Source: Salvia splendens
Lineage: Eukaryota > Streptophyta > Magnoliopsida > Lamiales > Lamiaceae
Direction: 5' to 3'
Length of the DNA stretch: 64,000 nucleotides
Assembly (NCBI RefSeq): GCF_004379255.2
Contig: NC_056045.1
Coordinates: 6,048,560-6,112,559 of the forward strand
The notes under the pieces were generated by a model. That model did not search any database. It had not been told where the DNA came from and saw only the letters and a list, made by a program, of their open reading frames with translations. Positions 56,207 through 64,000 of the stretch are shown piece after piece (position 1 is the stretch's first letter; every line of letters begins with the position of its first letter). The position numbers were made by a program, and so were the translations under genes.

Positions 56207-56828
56207 TGATACGGCTGTCCCGATATCACTTCCGGAGCCTGCCCCAGTATCACTCCCGGAGCCGGAGCGCTCCCCAACACACGAACAAGAGCCAGAGCCC
56301 GACGCAGAGCCAGAGCCCGATGCAGCAGCTAGGGTGAGTGACAGGGAGAAAGGGGAGGCAGCCCCGAAGAGGAACTTGAGGCCGCGGGACAAGCTACGGG
56401 CGCCGAGCAAGTTCCAGAATTAGGATGATGGGGTCTGTTTTAGTTAGCAAGTCTTTTTGTTTTTCTTTCCTTATACGTTTTTATTTCCTTTAAACATTAT
56501 TTTTGTTTATTGAGTCGGGCCTGATTTATAAGCCCCGTTCGGGTTTTCTTTGTGGTTCTTTCCCGAATCGAATAGGATACGTCGAACCACCCTAGGGTCC
56601 TTAGTATAAAATAGGGTATTTCATCCATTACTTGCTATGAAATATTTTCCCTAAAACCTAACTTGTGAAACAAACTTTGATTATTCTTGATTCTCGTCTA
56701 TTGCTGCCGCACGGAACACGTCCGTTCAACAGCAATCTGTTCAATTCTTCGAGCTCGTCGAAGAGCTTGATCGTTTCTGCATTGAGAAGAAGTCTGAAAA
56801 TCGGGTCTAGCGGAGAACGTCCGTAACA
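56207..56828 (+). repeat. 5' LTR of the young chromovirus
   Basis: 622 bp, beginning TGATACGGCTGTCCC and ending GTCCGTAACA. TATAAAATA at 56605 is a likely TATA box. The left third is GC-rich and in the 3' LTR copy is coding. The right end has several small stem-loops of the CGGA-n5-TCCG type and CTTCGAGCTCGTCGAAG. Confidence 0.93.
56605..56613 (+). promoter_or_regulatory. TATA box of the chromovirus LTR
   Basis: TATAAAATA lies about 270 bp from the 5' LTR start; the equivalent site in the 3' LTR is at 62834. Transcription would start roughly 30 bp downstream. Confidence 0.55.
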
Positions 56829-56846
56829 TCTGGTGCTTTCATTCCG
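56829..56846 (+). promoter_or_regulatory. Primer binding site region of the chromovirus
   Basis: TCTGGTGCTTTCATTCCG follows the LTR. It shares TCTGGTRCTTTC with the other gypsy family at 10221. The priming tRNA was not identified. Confidence 0.5.
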
Positions 56847-56877
56847 ATACTCGACTGCAACTGTGAAGACATTCTGA

Positions 56878-59800
56878 ATGGCGTCGGACCTGCCACTGGC
56901 CGAATCAACATCGGCGCTGCACTTGGGACCGACGCAGCGGAGGAACGACGGCGAGGTTGGGGGGCGACAGAACCCGACTGACCCGGTCACGCTAGGGTTT
57001 GCGCAACTGAATGCGCGCTTCGATAAGATGGATCGACGGGTGGATAATTTAGAACGCCGACCGATAACTCATGACAGCCCCGAGGCTGAGTTTGATGAGG
57101 GCGATCAGGAATGGGAGGAATACCGTAAGCAGGATCGGAACCCACGTGAGGGCCACGACCGGCCATACCGACATCAGGCTAGAGGGCGTGGGCGACCAAA
57201 TCGTGGGGGTCGCGGGGATCGCTTGATAGACGGGTTCAACCAGGGCCGTGGGGGCCGTCCTATGCAGCGCCGTGGTGAATACACATCGGGCCGCCGTCGC
57301 GACAATTGGGACCCTCCCCAGAGACACGACGAGTGGGATGATGAGGGGTACGACGATCGCACGGTAACGTGCTGGGACCCACCACAGCGCCGAGACCGAT
57401 TGAACCGTCAGGGGTCGGAGTATTCTCCGGGCATGAAGATGGATGCGCCACACTTCGATGGCTCCGATGCACCCAATTGGATTTCACGCGTGCAATATTT
57501 TTTTGATCATAAACGGATCCCGGAAGCAGAACGCTTACACTATGTCGTCATGCTTTTTGATCCACCGGCTTCGGAGTGGATCTTCAACTATCGAGAGACC
57601 AATGGTTTTGTGACGTGGCCAGAATTCTTGATCGACGTAAGACATCGATTTGACCCTCAGAGCTTCAAAAATTACACGGGATTAATTGCCAAATTGGTCC
57701 AGACGACCACTGTGGCGGATTATCACGCGACGTTCGAACGTTATCTCAATCGGGTGACCGATCTATCGGAGTCGGCCTTAATTCCAATTTTCATTCAAGG
57801 CCTTAAGCAACCCCTGCAGGAGAAGGTAGAATTACAATACCCGGATTCATTGGCAGAGGCAATGGCCTTAGCGCTGCGACTAGCAGCTACTCACGAGGAC
57901 CGGCCACCTACGTCGTCTTACTCGTGCCGGCAATGGCCAGGCAGGGAGCAACGGCCTAGTACCGTCCCTATGGCCAACCAGCCCCCGGCACCCCAGCCGC
58001 AAGACCCGCAAGGTCGTGAGCCAGACAAATCGCGCCCATACCCGATTCGGGTGTCCAATGCGGAGAGATCAGAGCGAGCTCGTCGAGGCCTTTGTTATCA
58101 CTGTCCCGAAAAGTGGGTAACGGGCCACGTCTGTAAGGTTAAGTTGCTTTGCTATATGGATGACGAGGTTGAGGAGCCGCAAACTGACAAGGCAGGAGAG
58201 CCGACCTCCGAGGATGAGCTGATTACTGCAGACTTATCACACCTCCACGCCTTGGATGGCCGAGGGAGCTCGAAACCATTCATTGTACCGGGGACGGTGG
58301 GCGAGACAGCCGTCAGGGTCTTGATAGACACAGGCGCGACTCTGGACTTCCTCCATCCCAGGATTGCGGAAGCTCTCCAATTGGATCTATCGCCGATTCG
58401 ACCGTTCCGTGTACTAGTGGGTAACGGTGAATCGTTGCCTTGTACTCATATATCACGGGGCACAAAACTAACGATACAAGGTACATTGTTCTTGGTGGAT
58501 CTCCATATTCTCGCCCACCACGAACCGGATGTCATTTTGGGGATGAATTGGTTGGAGTCACTAGGGAAAGTGTCAGCAGATTTTGTTAAAAAGACGTTGG
58601 AATTTACTCACGGAGGTCGTACAATATTTTTGCAAGGATTGATGCCGGGCCCGAAGCAGATCTCATTACACTCGTTATATGCCTTAACGGCCCAATTAGC
58701 TGACAACGAGTTCTATGAAATTGTACCGATTGACAGTACGCCCAAGGAAGGGGGCGCCGCCGGACAGGAGTCTTTCCCTCCCGACCTGCCGTCAGCAATT
58801 ATGGAGGTATTGTCGGCACACAAGGCTGTCTTCGATCAGCCCCGAGGCATACCCCCGCCTCGTCCTTTTGATCACAGGATTCATCTCTTGCCTGGAACGA
58901 GACCAGTTAATGTTCGACCTTATAGATATCCCTACTTTCAAAAGACCGAAATTGAGAAGCAGGTACGTGACATGTTGGAACAGGGCATTATTCGCCACAG
59001 CCATAGTCCTTTTTCGTCGCCAGTATTGCTGATCCGTAAGAAAGACGGCACGTTTCGCTTTTGCATAGATTACCGCGCTCTCAATACGGCGACCGTTCCG
59101 GATCACTTCCCTATACCCACGGCGGAGGAGTTATTTGATGAACTAGGCGATGCAAAATACTTTTCAAAATTGGATCTCCGCTCAGGTTATCATCAAATTC
59201 GTATGAGTGAGGGTGACATCTTTAAAACGGCCTTCCGGACCCATGACGGTCATTTTGAGTTTCTTGTGATGCCCTTCGGCTTGACGAACGCACCCTCCAC
59301 CTTCCAGGCGGCTATGAACAAAATTTTCCAACCGCTACTCAGACAATGTGTCATTGTCTTCTTCGATGATATCCTGATTTACAGCCCAACCCTCGAGTTG
59401 CATGGCCAGCACTTGGAGGCCGTTCTGGAGCTGCTTCACAAGAATAATTTCTTCGTCAAACTGTCGAAGTGCTCATTTTGCAGTATCACGGTGGAGTATT
59501 TGGGGCACATCATTGCCGACGGCCAACTCAAGGCGGACCCCTCAAAACTCAACGCGATGACGGCATGGCCGACTCCGAGGACGGTAAAACAACTTCGCGG
59601 TTTTTTGGGGCTAACAGGCTACTATCGACGATTCGTTGCACACTATGCTATGATAGCAGCCCCCCTAACGGATTTACTTAAAAAGGAGGCCTTTCGATGG
59701 TCGGCCGAGGCCGAAACGGCTTTTGCAGCATTGAAAACAGCGATGGCGTCCGCACCAGTTCTACAACTACCAGATTTCACTCTGCCCTTCTGTGTAGAAA

Positions 59801-60384
59801 CTGACGCTTGTGAAGTAGGCATTGGCGCAATCCTAATGCAGCGCAATCATCCTGTTGCGTTTTTTAGCAAGAAATTGGGCCCAAGGAGGAAAATAGCCTC
59901 AACATACCATAAGGAATTGTATGCTATCGCGGAGGCAGTGCAAAAATGGCGACAATATTTGTTGGGGCGCGAATTCATTATACGGACGGATCAGCGGAGT
60001 CTAAAGGAATTATTACAACAGGTTGTACAGACGCCGGACCAACAATTGTATGTAAGGAAGCTAATGGGCTACAAGTTTGTGATAGAGTATAAGCGGGGGA
60101 TTACGAATAAGGCAGCCGACGCTCTGTCCCGTCAACACGACGCCGAGGGTACCCAGGCCGACGACAACCCGAGCTCCGCCGCGGATGTCGTGGAGATGTC
60201 CGCCGAGGGTCCCGCAGCTGTGGACCAACTGCTGGTCGCGGTATCCAAGCCCGTGCCGGACATAATGCGCGCACTGCAACACGAGACGGCATCCCGGCCA
60301 GAGTTAGTGGAGTTGGTGACCAAGATCAAATCTGGAGATGCCCCACCACACTTATCATGGGCAGATGGTCTCCCTAAAACCTAA
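56878..60384 (+). CDS. Chromovirus gag-pol: Gag, protease, RT, RNase H (truncated by the mosaic)
   Basis: One frame of 1168 residues from ATG 56878. Gag core about residues 190-340 (WISRVQYFFDHKRIPEAERL, FDPPASEWIF), preceded by an Arg/Gly-rich RNA-binding-like region. Zinc knuckle GLCYHCPEKWVTGHVCK near residue 405. Protease active site VLIDTGATLDFLHP near 485. RT about 690-870 with FRFCIDYRALN, DLRSGYHQIRM and the catalytic FFDDILIYS. RNase H about 970-1090 (VETDACEVGIGAIL, STYHKELYAIAEAVQKW, NKAADALSRQ). All visible catalytic residues are present. The frame ends a few codons into an LTR-derived piece (TAA at 60382-60384), so the natural C-terminus with integrase is cut off. Confidence 0.92.
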   Translation: MASDLPLAESTSALHLGPTQRRNDGEVGGRQNPTDPVTLGFAQLNARFDKMDRRVDNLERRPITHDSPEAEFDEGDQEWEEYRKQDRNPREGHDRPYRHQARGRGRPNRGGRGDRLIDGFNQGRGGRPMQRRGEYTSGRRRDNWDPPQRHDEWDDEGYDDRTVTCWDPPQRRDRLNRQGSEYSPGMKMDAPHFDGSDAPNWISRVQYFFDHKRIPEAERLHYVVMLFDPPASEWIFNYRETNGFVTWPEFLIDVRHRFDPQSFKNYTGLIAKLVQTTTVADYHATFERYLNRVTDLSESALIPIFIQGLKQPLQEKVELQYPDSLAEAMALALRLAATHEDRPPTSSYSCRQWPGREQRPSTVPMANQPPAPQPQDPQGREPDKSRPYPIRVSNAERSERARRGLCYHCPEKWVTGHVCKVKLLCYMDDEVEEPQTDKAGEPTSEDELITADLSHLHALDGRGSSKPFIVPGTVGETAVRVLIDTGATLDFLHPRIAEALQLDLSPIRPFRVLVGNGESLPCTHISRGTKLTIQGTLFLVDLHILAHHEPDVILGMNWLESLGKVSADFVKKTLEFTHGGRTIFLQGLMPGPKQISLHSLYALTAQLADNEFYEIVPIDSTPKEGGAAGQESFPPDLPSAIMEVLSAHKAVFDQPRGIPPPRPFDHRIHLLPGTRPVNVRPYRYPYFQKTEIEKQVRDMLEQGIIRHSHSPFSSPVLLIRKKDGTFRFCIDYRALNTATVPDHFPIPTAEELFDELGDAKYFSKLDLRSGYHQIRMSEGDIFKTAFRTHDGHFEFLVMPFGLTNAPSTFQAAMNKIFQPLLRQCVIVFFDDILIYSPTLELHGQHLEAVLELLHKNNFFVKLSKCSFCSITVEYLGHIIADGQLKADPSKLNAMTAWPTPRTVKQLRGFLGLTGYYRRFVAHYAMIAAPLTDLLKKEAFRWSAEAETAFAALKTAMASAPVLQLPDFTLPFCVETDACEVGIGAILMQRNHPVAFFSKKLGPRRKIASTYHKELYAIAEAVQKWRQYLLGREFIIRTDQRSLKELLQQVVQTPDQQLYVRKLMGYKFVIEYKRGITNKAADALSRQHDAEGTQADDNPSSAADVVEMSAEGPAAVDQLLVAVSKPVPDIMRALQHETASRPELVELVTKIKSGDAPPHLSWADGLPKT

Positions 60385-60543
60385 CTTGTGAAACAAACTT
60401 TGATTATTCTTGATTCTCGTCTATTGCTGCCGCACGGAACACGTCCGTTCAACAGCAATCTGTTCAATTCTTCGAGCTCGTCGAAGAGCTTGATCGTTTC
60501 TGCATTGAGAAGAAGTCTGAAAATCGGGTCTAGCGGAGAACGT
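60371..60543 (+). repeat. Own-LTR fragment inserted in pol
   Basis: 173 bp matching 56648-56820 of the LTR, beginning TCCCTAAAACC and ending GAGAACGT. It joins pol on the left directly after DGL and joins the next segment with one shared base. Confidence 0.9.
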
Positions 60544-60929
60544 TGGAGCGAGTCGGCCCGGTGGCTTACAAATTGCGACTCCCGGAGGGTAGTAAAATCC
60601 ACAACGTGTTTCATGTGAGTCTATTGAGGGAGTTCGTGGCGGGAGATGGTGATGTGGATGGAATTAAACTCCCACCTAATTTTGTGGGGGGTAGACCGGT
60701 GGTACGGCCAGTGGCAATATTAGAGGAACGAGTGAGTTGGCGCGACGGACGACCGGAGAAACAGGGCCTAGTACAGTGGGAAGACGACGAGTCCACACCT
60801 ACGTGGGAGCCAATGGAGGCAATAGGGCAGCAGTTCCGTGACGTTCACCTTGTGGACAAGGTGATTTTTAACGGGGGAGGGGTTGATACGGCTGTCCCGA
60901 TATCACTTCCGGAGCCTGCCCCAGTATCA
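60543..60929 (+). repeat. Duplicate of the pol 3' end and LTR start inside pol
   Basis: 387 bp equal to 62095-62481, spanning the chromodomain-like coding region, the polypurine tract and the first 46 bp of the 3' LTR. It ends at CCAGTATCA, where foreign sequence begins. Confidence 0.92.
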
Positions 60930-61272
60930 TATCTCTTAAGATCTTCTAATTATTTAGTTTTCCCTTATTTACCATATCTTTCCCATATTTGTTTAGATAT
61001 TTGTTTCTTGTTCATTAAGTTAGAGTAGTAGTATTCTAGTATTATAAATAGGAGAGCTTGTTATCATTCTAATCATTCAATGAATATATTATTTTCCACA
61101 AACTTGTCTTGAGTAACAAGAATATCATATTTCGTTTCCAAATTGTTGTTCATCGGAGAACGTCCGAAAATCAGCAATTCGTGAGCTTTCCTTCGAGCAC
61201 GTCGAAGGTTCGATCACCTTATCTCTCCGAGAAGTTAGCCATCCGGCCTCGTTACGGAGAACGTCCGTAACA
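60930..61272 (+). repeat. Fragment of a different LTR inside pol
   Basis: About 343 bp not matching the host LTR. It has a TATAAATA box (61043-61050) and ends in CGGAGAACGTCCGTAACA, the same last bases as the host LTR. A hairpin CCTTCGAGCACGTCGAAGG sits near its end. It looks like the U3-R-U5 remainder of a related family. Four bases later pol resumes (GTGGTGTGTCAG, encoding VVCQ). Confidence 0.75.
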
Positions 61273-61276
61273 ACTG

Positions 61277-62652
61277 GCGTGGTGTGTCAGTCCACGAAGT
61301 ATTCGACCCGAAAACCAGCAGGTTTATTGCAGCCGTTACCAGTCCCCTCGCAAGTATGAGAGGATGTGTCGATGGATTTCATCACCGGGCTTCCGCAATC
61401 CCGGGGATATACAGTCGTCATGGTGGTGGTAGATAGGCTTTCAAAATATGCTCACTTTGCCCCATTGCCCGCCATATTCGATGCCCTACGGGTCGCACAA
61501 CTCTTTGTGAATACGGTTGTCCGACACCACGGCTTCCCCAAGACCTTGGTTTCGGATAGGGACTCGGTTTTCCTAAACGCCACTTGGGAGGAGATGATGC
61601 GTTTGAGCGGCACGAAGCTTCATTTTTCGACAGCCTATCACCCACAGTCGGATGGCCAGACGGAGGTCCGCAATAGGGGATTGGAGCAGTATCTGCGAGC
61701 GTTTACAGCGGAGAAGCCATCAAAGTGGGCAAATTTCCTGCCTTGGGCGGAGCTAGCCTTAAATTGTTTTCATCACGCGGCGTTAGGAACGTCTCCTTAT
61801 CGCGCCTTGTATGGCAGAGAGCCGCCATTGCTAGTGGCGTCACCGCCGTCAGCTCGAACCCCGCCTAACGTGGCAGAGATCATTCGGCAATGGGGGGAGT
61901 TATTGGTGACCCTACGTGGGAACCTTTTAAGAGCACAACAGCGTATGGCGAATGTGGCCAACCGTCACCGCCGCCACCTGGAGTTTGAAGTGGGGGATGT
62001 CGTATGGCTTAAACTGCAACCTTACCGCCAGCACTCGGTGGCGAAGCCGTTGTCGGCAAAGCTCGCACCACGGTACTATGGGCCTTTTGAGATCTTGGAG
62101 CGAGTCGGCCCGGTGGCTTACAAATTGCGACTCCCGGAGGGTAGTAAAATCCACAACGTGTTTCATGTGAGTCTATTGAGGGAGTTCGTGGCGGGAGATG
62201 GTGATGTGGATGGAATTAAACTCCCACCTAATTTTGTGGGGGGTAGACCGGTGGTACGGCCAGTGGCAATATTAGAGGAACGAGTGAGTTGGCGCGACGG
62301 ACGACCGGAGAAACAGGGCCTAGTACAGTGGGAAGACGACGAGTCCACACCTACGTGGGAGCCAATGGAGGCAATAGGGCAGCAGTTCCGTGACGTTCAC
62401 CTTGTGGACAAGGTGATTTTTAACGGGGGAGGGGTTGATACGGCTGTCCCGATATCACTTCCGGAGCCTGCCCCAGTATCACTCCCGGAGCCGGAGCGCT
62501 CCCCAACACACGAACAAGAGCCAGAGCCCGACGCAGAGCCAGAGCCCGATGCAGCAGCTAGGGTGAGTGACAGGGAGAAAGGGGAGGCAGCCCCGAAGAG
62601 GAACTTGAGGCCGCGGGACAAGCTACGGGCGCCGAGCAAGTTCCAGAATTAG
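61277..62652 (+). pseudogene. Chromovirus integrase core, chromodomain-like region and LTR-encoded tail
   Basis: Pol resumes at the last CxxC of the integrase zinc finger (VVCQSTKYSTRKPAGLLQPL). TGA at 61357-61359 stands where Trp is expected. From 61366 the frame is open for 428 residues. The integrase catalytic residues appear as MDFITGLP, VSDRDSVF and DGQTEVRN, followed by YYGPFEILERVGPVAYKLRL and a chromodomain-like ILEERVSWRDGRPEKQG...VQWEDDESTPTWEP. The frame passes through the polypurine tract and runs 217 bp into the 3' LTR. This adds an acidic Pro/Glu tail, then a basic stretch (PKRNLRPRDKLRAPSKFQN), stopping at TAG 62650-62652. Without a start and with the stop it is nonfunctional. 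Confidence 0.88.
62422..62435 (+). promoter_or_regulatory. Polypurine tract of the chromovirus
   Basis: AACGGGGGAGGGGT abuts the 3' LTR. It is translated in frame as Asn-Gly-Gly-Gly-Val. A second copy is at 60870-60883 in the duplicated piece. Confidence 0.7.
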
Positions 62653-63057
62653 GATGATGGGGTCTGTTTTAGTTAGCAAGTCTTTTTGTTTTTCTTTCCT
62701 TATACGTTTTTATTTCCTTTAAACATTATTTTTGTTTATTGAGTCGGGCCTGATTTATAAGCCCCGTTCGGGTTTTCTTTGTGGTTCTTTCCCGAATCGA
62801 ATAGGATACGTCGAACCACCCTAGGGTCCTTAGTATAAAATAGGGTATTTCATCCATTACTTGCTATGAAATATTTTCCCTAAAACCTAACTTGTGAAAC
62901 AAACTTTGATTATTCTTGATTCTCGTCTATTGCTGCCGCACGGAACACGTCCGTTCAACAGCAATCTGTTCAATTCTTCGAGCTCGTCGAAGAGCTTGAT
63001 CGTTTCTGCATTGAGAAGAAGTCTGAAAATCGGGTCTAGCGGAGAACGTCCGTAACA
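62436..63057 (+). repeat. 3' LTR of the young chromovirus
   Basis: 622 bp, same length as 56207-56828 and identical by eye. Its first 217 bp are coding for the Pol tail. Confidence 0.93.
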
Positions 63058-63062
63058 AATGA

Positions 63063-63479
63063 CTAGAACTAAATGAGTAATTTTCAGTAGCTATATTGAT
63101 GGACTTCCTGATGTAAGATTATAAATGCTAGGACTAAATGCTAACTAGGAATTACATGAACAAATACTCAGGCCAATATGTTTTTAGAGCAATTATACTA
63201 GCAAACCTAAGAATAAGTCATGATCACTTCAGGATCTTTTTATTGATAAAAGTCACAAAACTAGAAAACCAAACAGGTGCATAATAGAGAAAAAGGGTAA
63301 ATTAAATAATGAAGAATAAAGAGAAAATGCAAATGGATGCATGAATGATGTTTTTTTAAAGTTCATTTCATGGAACATCTACCAAAGTTGATGATATTTT
63401 CTACCACTTTTAAAGTTCGTGGGAAATACCAATTTTTGAAAAAATTCATAATTTTTAAGGCTATTCTTCCTAAATAAAA
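63063..63479. other. Intergenic, no gene recognised
   Basis: AT-rich DNA between the chromovirus and the putative promoter. No ORF or repeat of note. Confidence 0.5.
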
Positions 63480-64000
63480 ATAGAAATACTTAGATGATAA
63501 CGGGCCCAGCCCATCACATTTTGATACTACAGTCCCGATAAACCCGAGCCCGTATAGCATGAATTCTAATGGGGCCCGGCCCTTCACGTTTAAAGCTCAT
63601 CCTTTGAGAAGACGAACACACAACTGACGAACTCCAAGTCGCTGACTCGCCTACATGCCAAATTCTACTTTAAATCCGACTCCGCAGTCTTCGTGTAAGT
63701 TCTCTTGTCCGACCTCCTCTAATCCATGTATTTTCTGTTGATTATAGAAATGCACAACAGCTCAGACAACGTCGGTTGAATTGGAAAGTTTTCTTCTGTA
63801 ATTCTCAAAGATTAATTGTATTTTAGCTTGCTGGTGAAGCTCTTTCTATTTCAAGAAGTTAGTTTTTATGCGATCCAGATGCTGTTCTTCCGTTTTACTC
63901 GTTTTTTGTTGGATTGATAAGTGATTTCCATGAGTTTAGGGGAATTTAGGGTTTCGGAAACACATTGACTCGTCTTTGCTGGTTAATTTGATGTTAATTT
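63480..64000 (+). promoter_or_regulatory. Putative host-gene promoter and 5' leader
   Basis: GGGCCCAGCCCATC (about 63504) and GGGGCCCGGCCC (about 63570) contain clustered TGGGCY/GGGCC site II-type motifs, known targets of TCP factors in promoters of plant housekeeping genes. A stretch with GTAAGTTCTC at about 63693 could be the donor of a leader intron, followed by T-rich DNA to the window end. No coding exon is identified, so the downstream gene is outside the window. Confidence 0.4.

Larger units (their letters stand above)
56207..63057 (+). mobile_element. Ty3/gypsy chromovirus, young, with rearranged pol
   Basis: 6851 bp between perfect AATGA target-site duplications (56202-56206 and 63058-63062). 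The two 622-bp LTRs show no difference by eye, so insertion is recent. Internal order: primer site, gag, protease, RT, RNase H, an interrupting mosaic (60371-61276), integrase core, chromodomain-like region, polypurine tract. The mosaic removed most of the integrase zinc-binding region, so this copy is defective and was probably mobilised in trans. Confidence 0.92.

Noticed and set aside
56198..56410. Ser/Gly-repeat ORF on the minus strand of both LTRs
   Set aside because: Antisense to the LTR-encoded Pol tail in the 3' LTR, with no independent support.
60388..61028. ORFs in the pol mosaic that look like independent genes
   Set aside because: They are the duplicated pol 3' end (60543-60929) and LTR pieces, not new genes.

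Overview
The window is plant nuclear DNA, probably a eudicot. It has AT-rich intergenic DNA, GT-AG introns, many Stowaway-type MITEs, and LTR retrotransposons and DNA transposons of plant type. Protein resemblance points to an asterid, perhaps Lamiales, but the species is inference. There is no prokaryotic content. All protein-family assignments were made by eye from family knowledge; no searches were run.

Layout. 1-7470: retrotransposon-derived DNA ending in a minus-strand Athila-like ORF (5457-7470), with a complete PIF/Harbinger-type element nested at 3276-5011. 7471-7533: assembly gap of Ns. 7534-15241: two decayed Ty3/gypsy (chromovirus-like) copies in tandem sharing an LTR. 15247-15726: a WD40 (TBL3/UTP13-like) gene fragment that still has an intron. 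16550-17226: a deleted Harbinger relative. 17259-19954: MITEs and small tandem repeats. 19955-25351: a decayed Ty1/copia element. 25633-43446: a genic island with four intact-looking or nearly intact host genes. These are a five-exon cinnamoyl-CoA-reductase-like gene (+), a seven-exon NERD-domain gene (-), a three-exon WEB-family coiled-coil gene (-), and a three-exon At3g27210-like gene with a putative myristoylation site (-). 43447-48589: a young copia element (-) with target-site duplication TAGAC. 48950-53795: a non-autonomous CACTA element carrying a nested hAT-like element. 56207-63057: a very young Ty3/gypsy chromovirus with 622-bp LTRs that look identical. Its pol gene is interrupted by a mosaic of its own and foreign LTR pieces. 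63480-64000: probably the promoter and 5' leader of another host gene.

The host genes are independent transcription units, not an operon. The most unusual material is in the retrotransposons. A chimeric chromovirus seems to have moved as a recombinant. In two separate chromovirus families the Pol reading frame runs into the 3' LTR. Stem-loops at the LTR ends also look conserved between families. I found no convincing new gene system beyond this.
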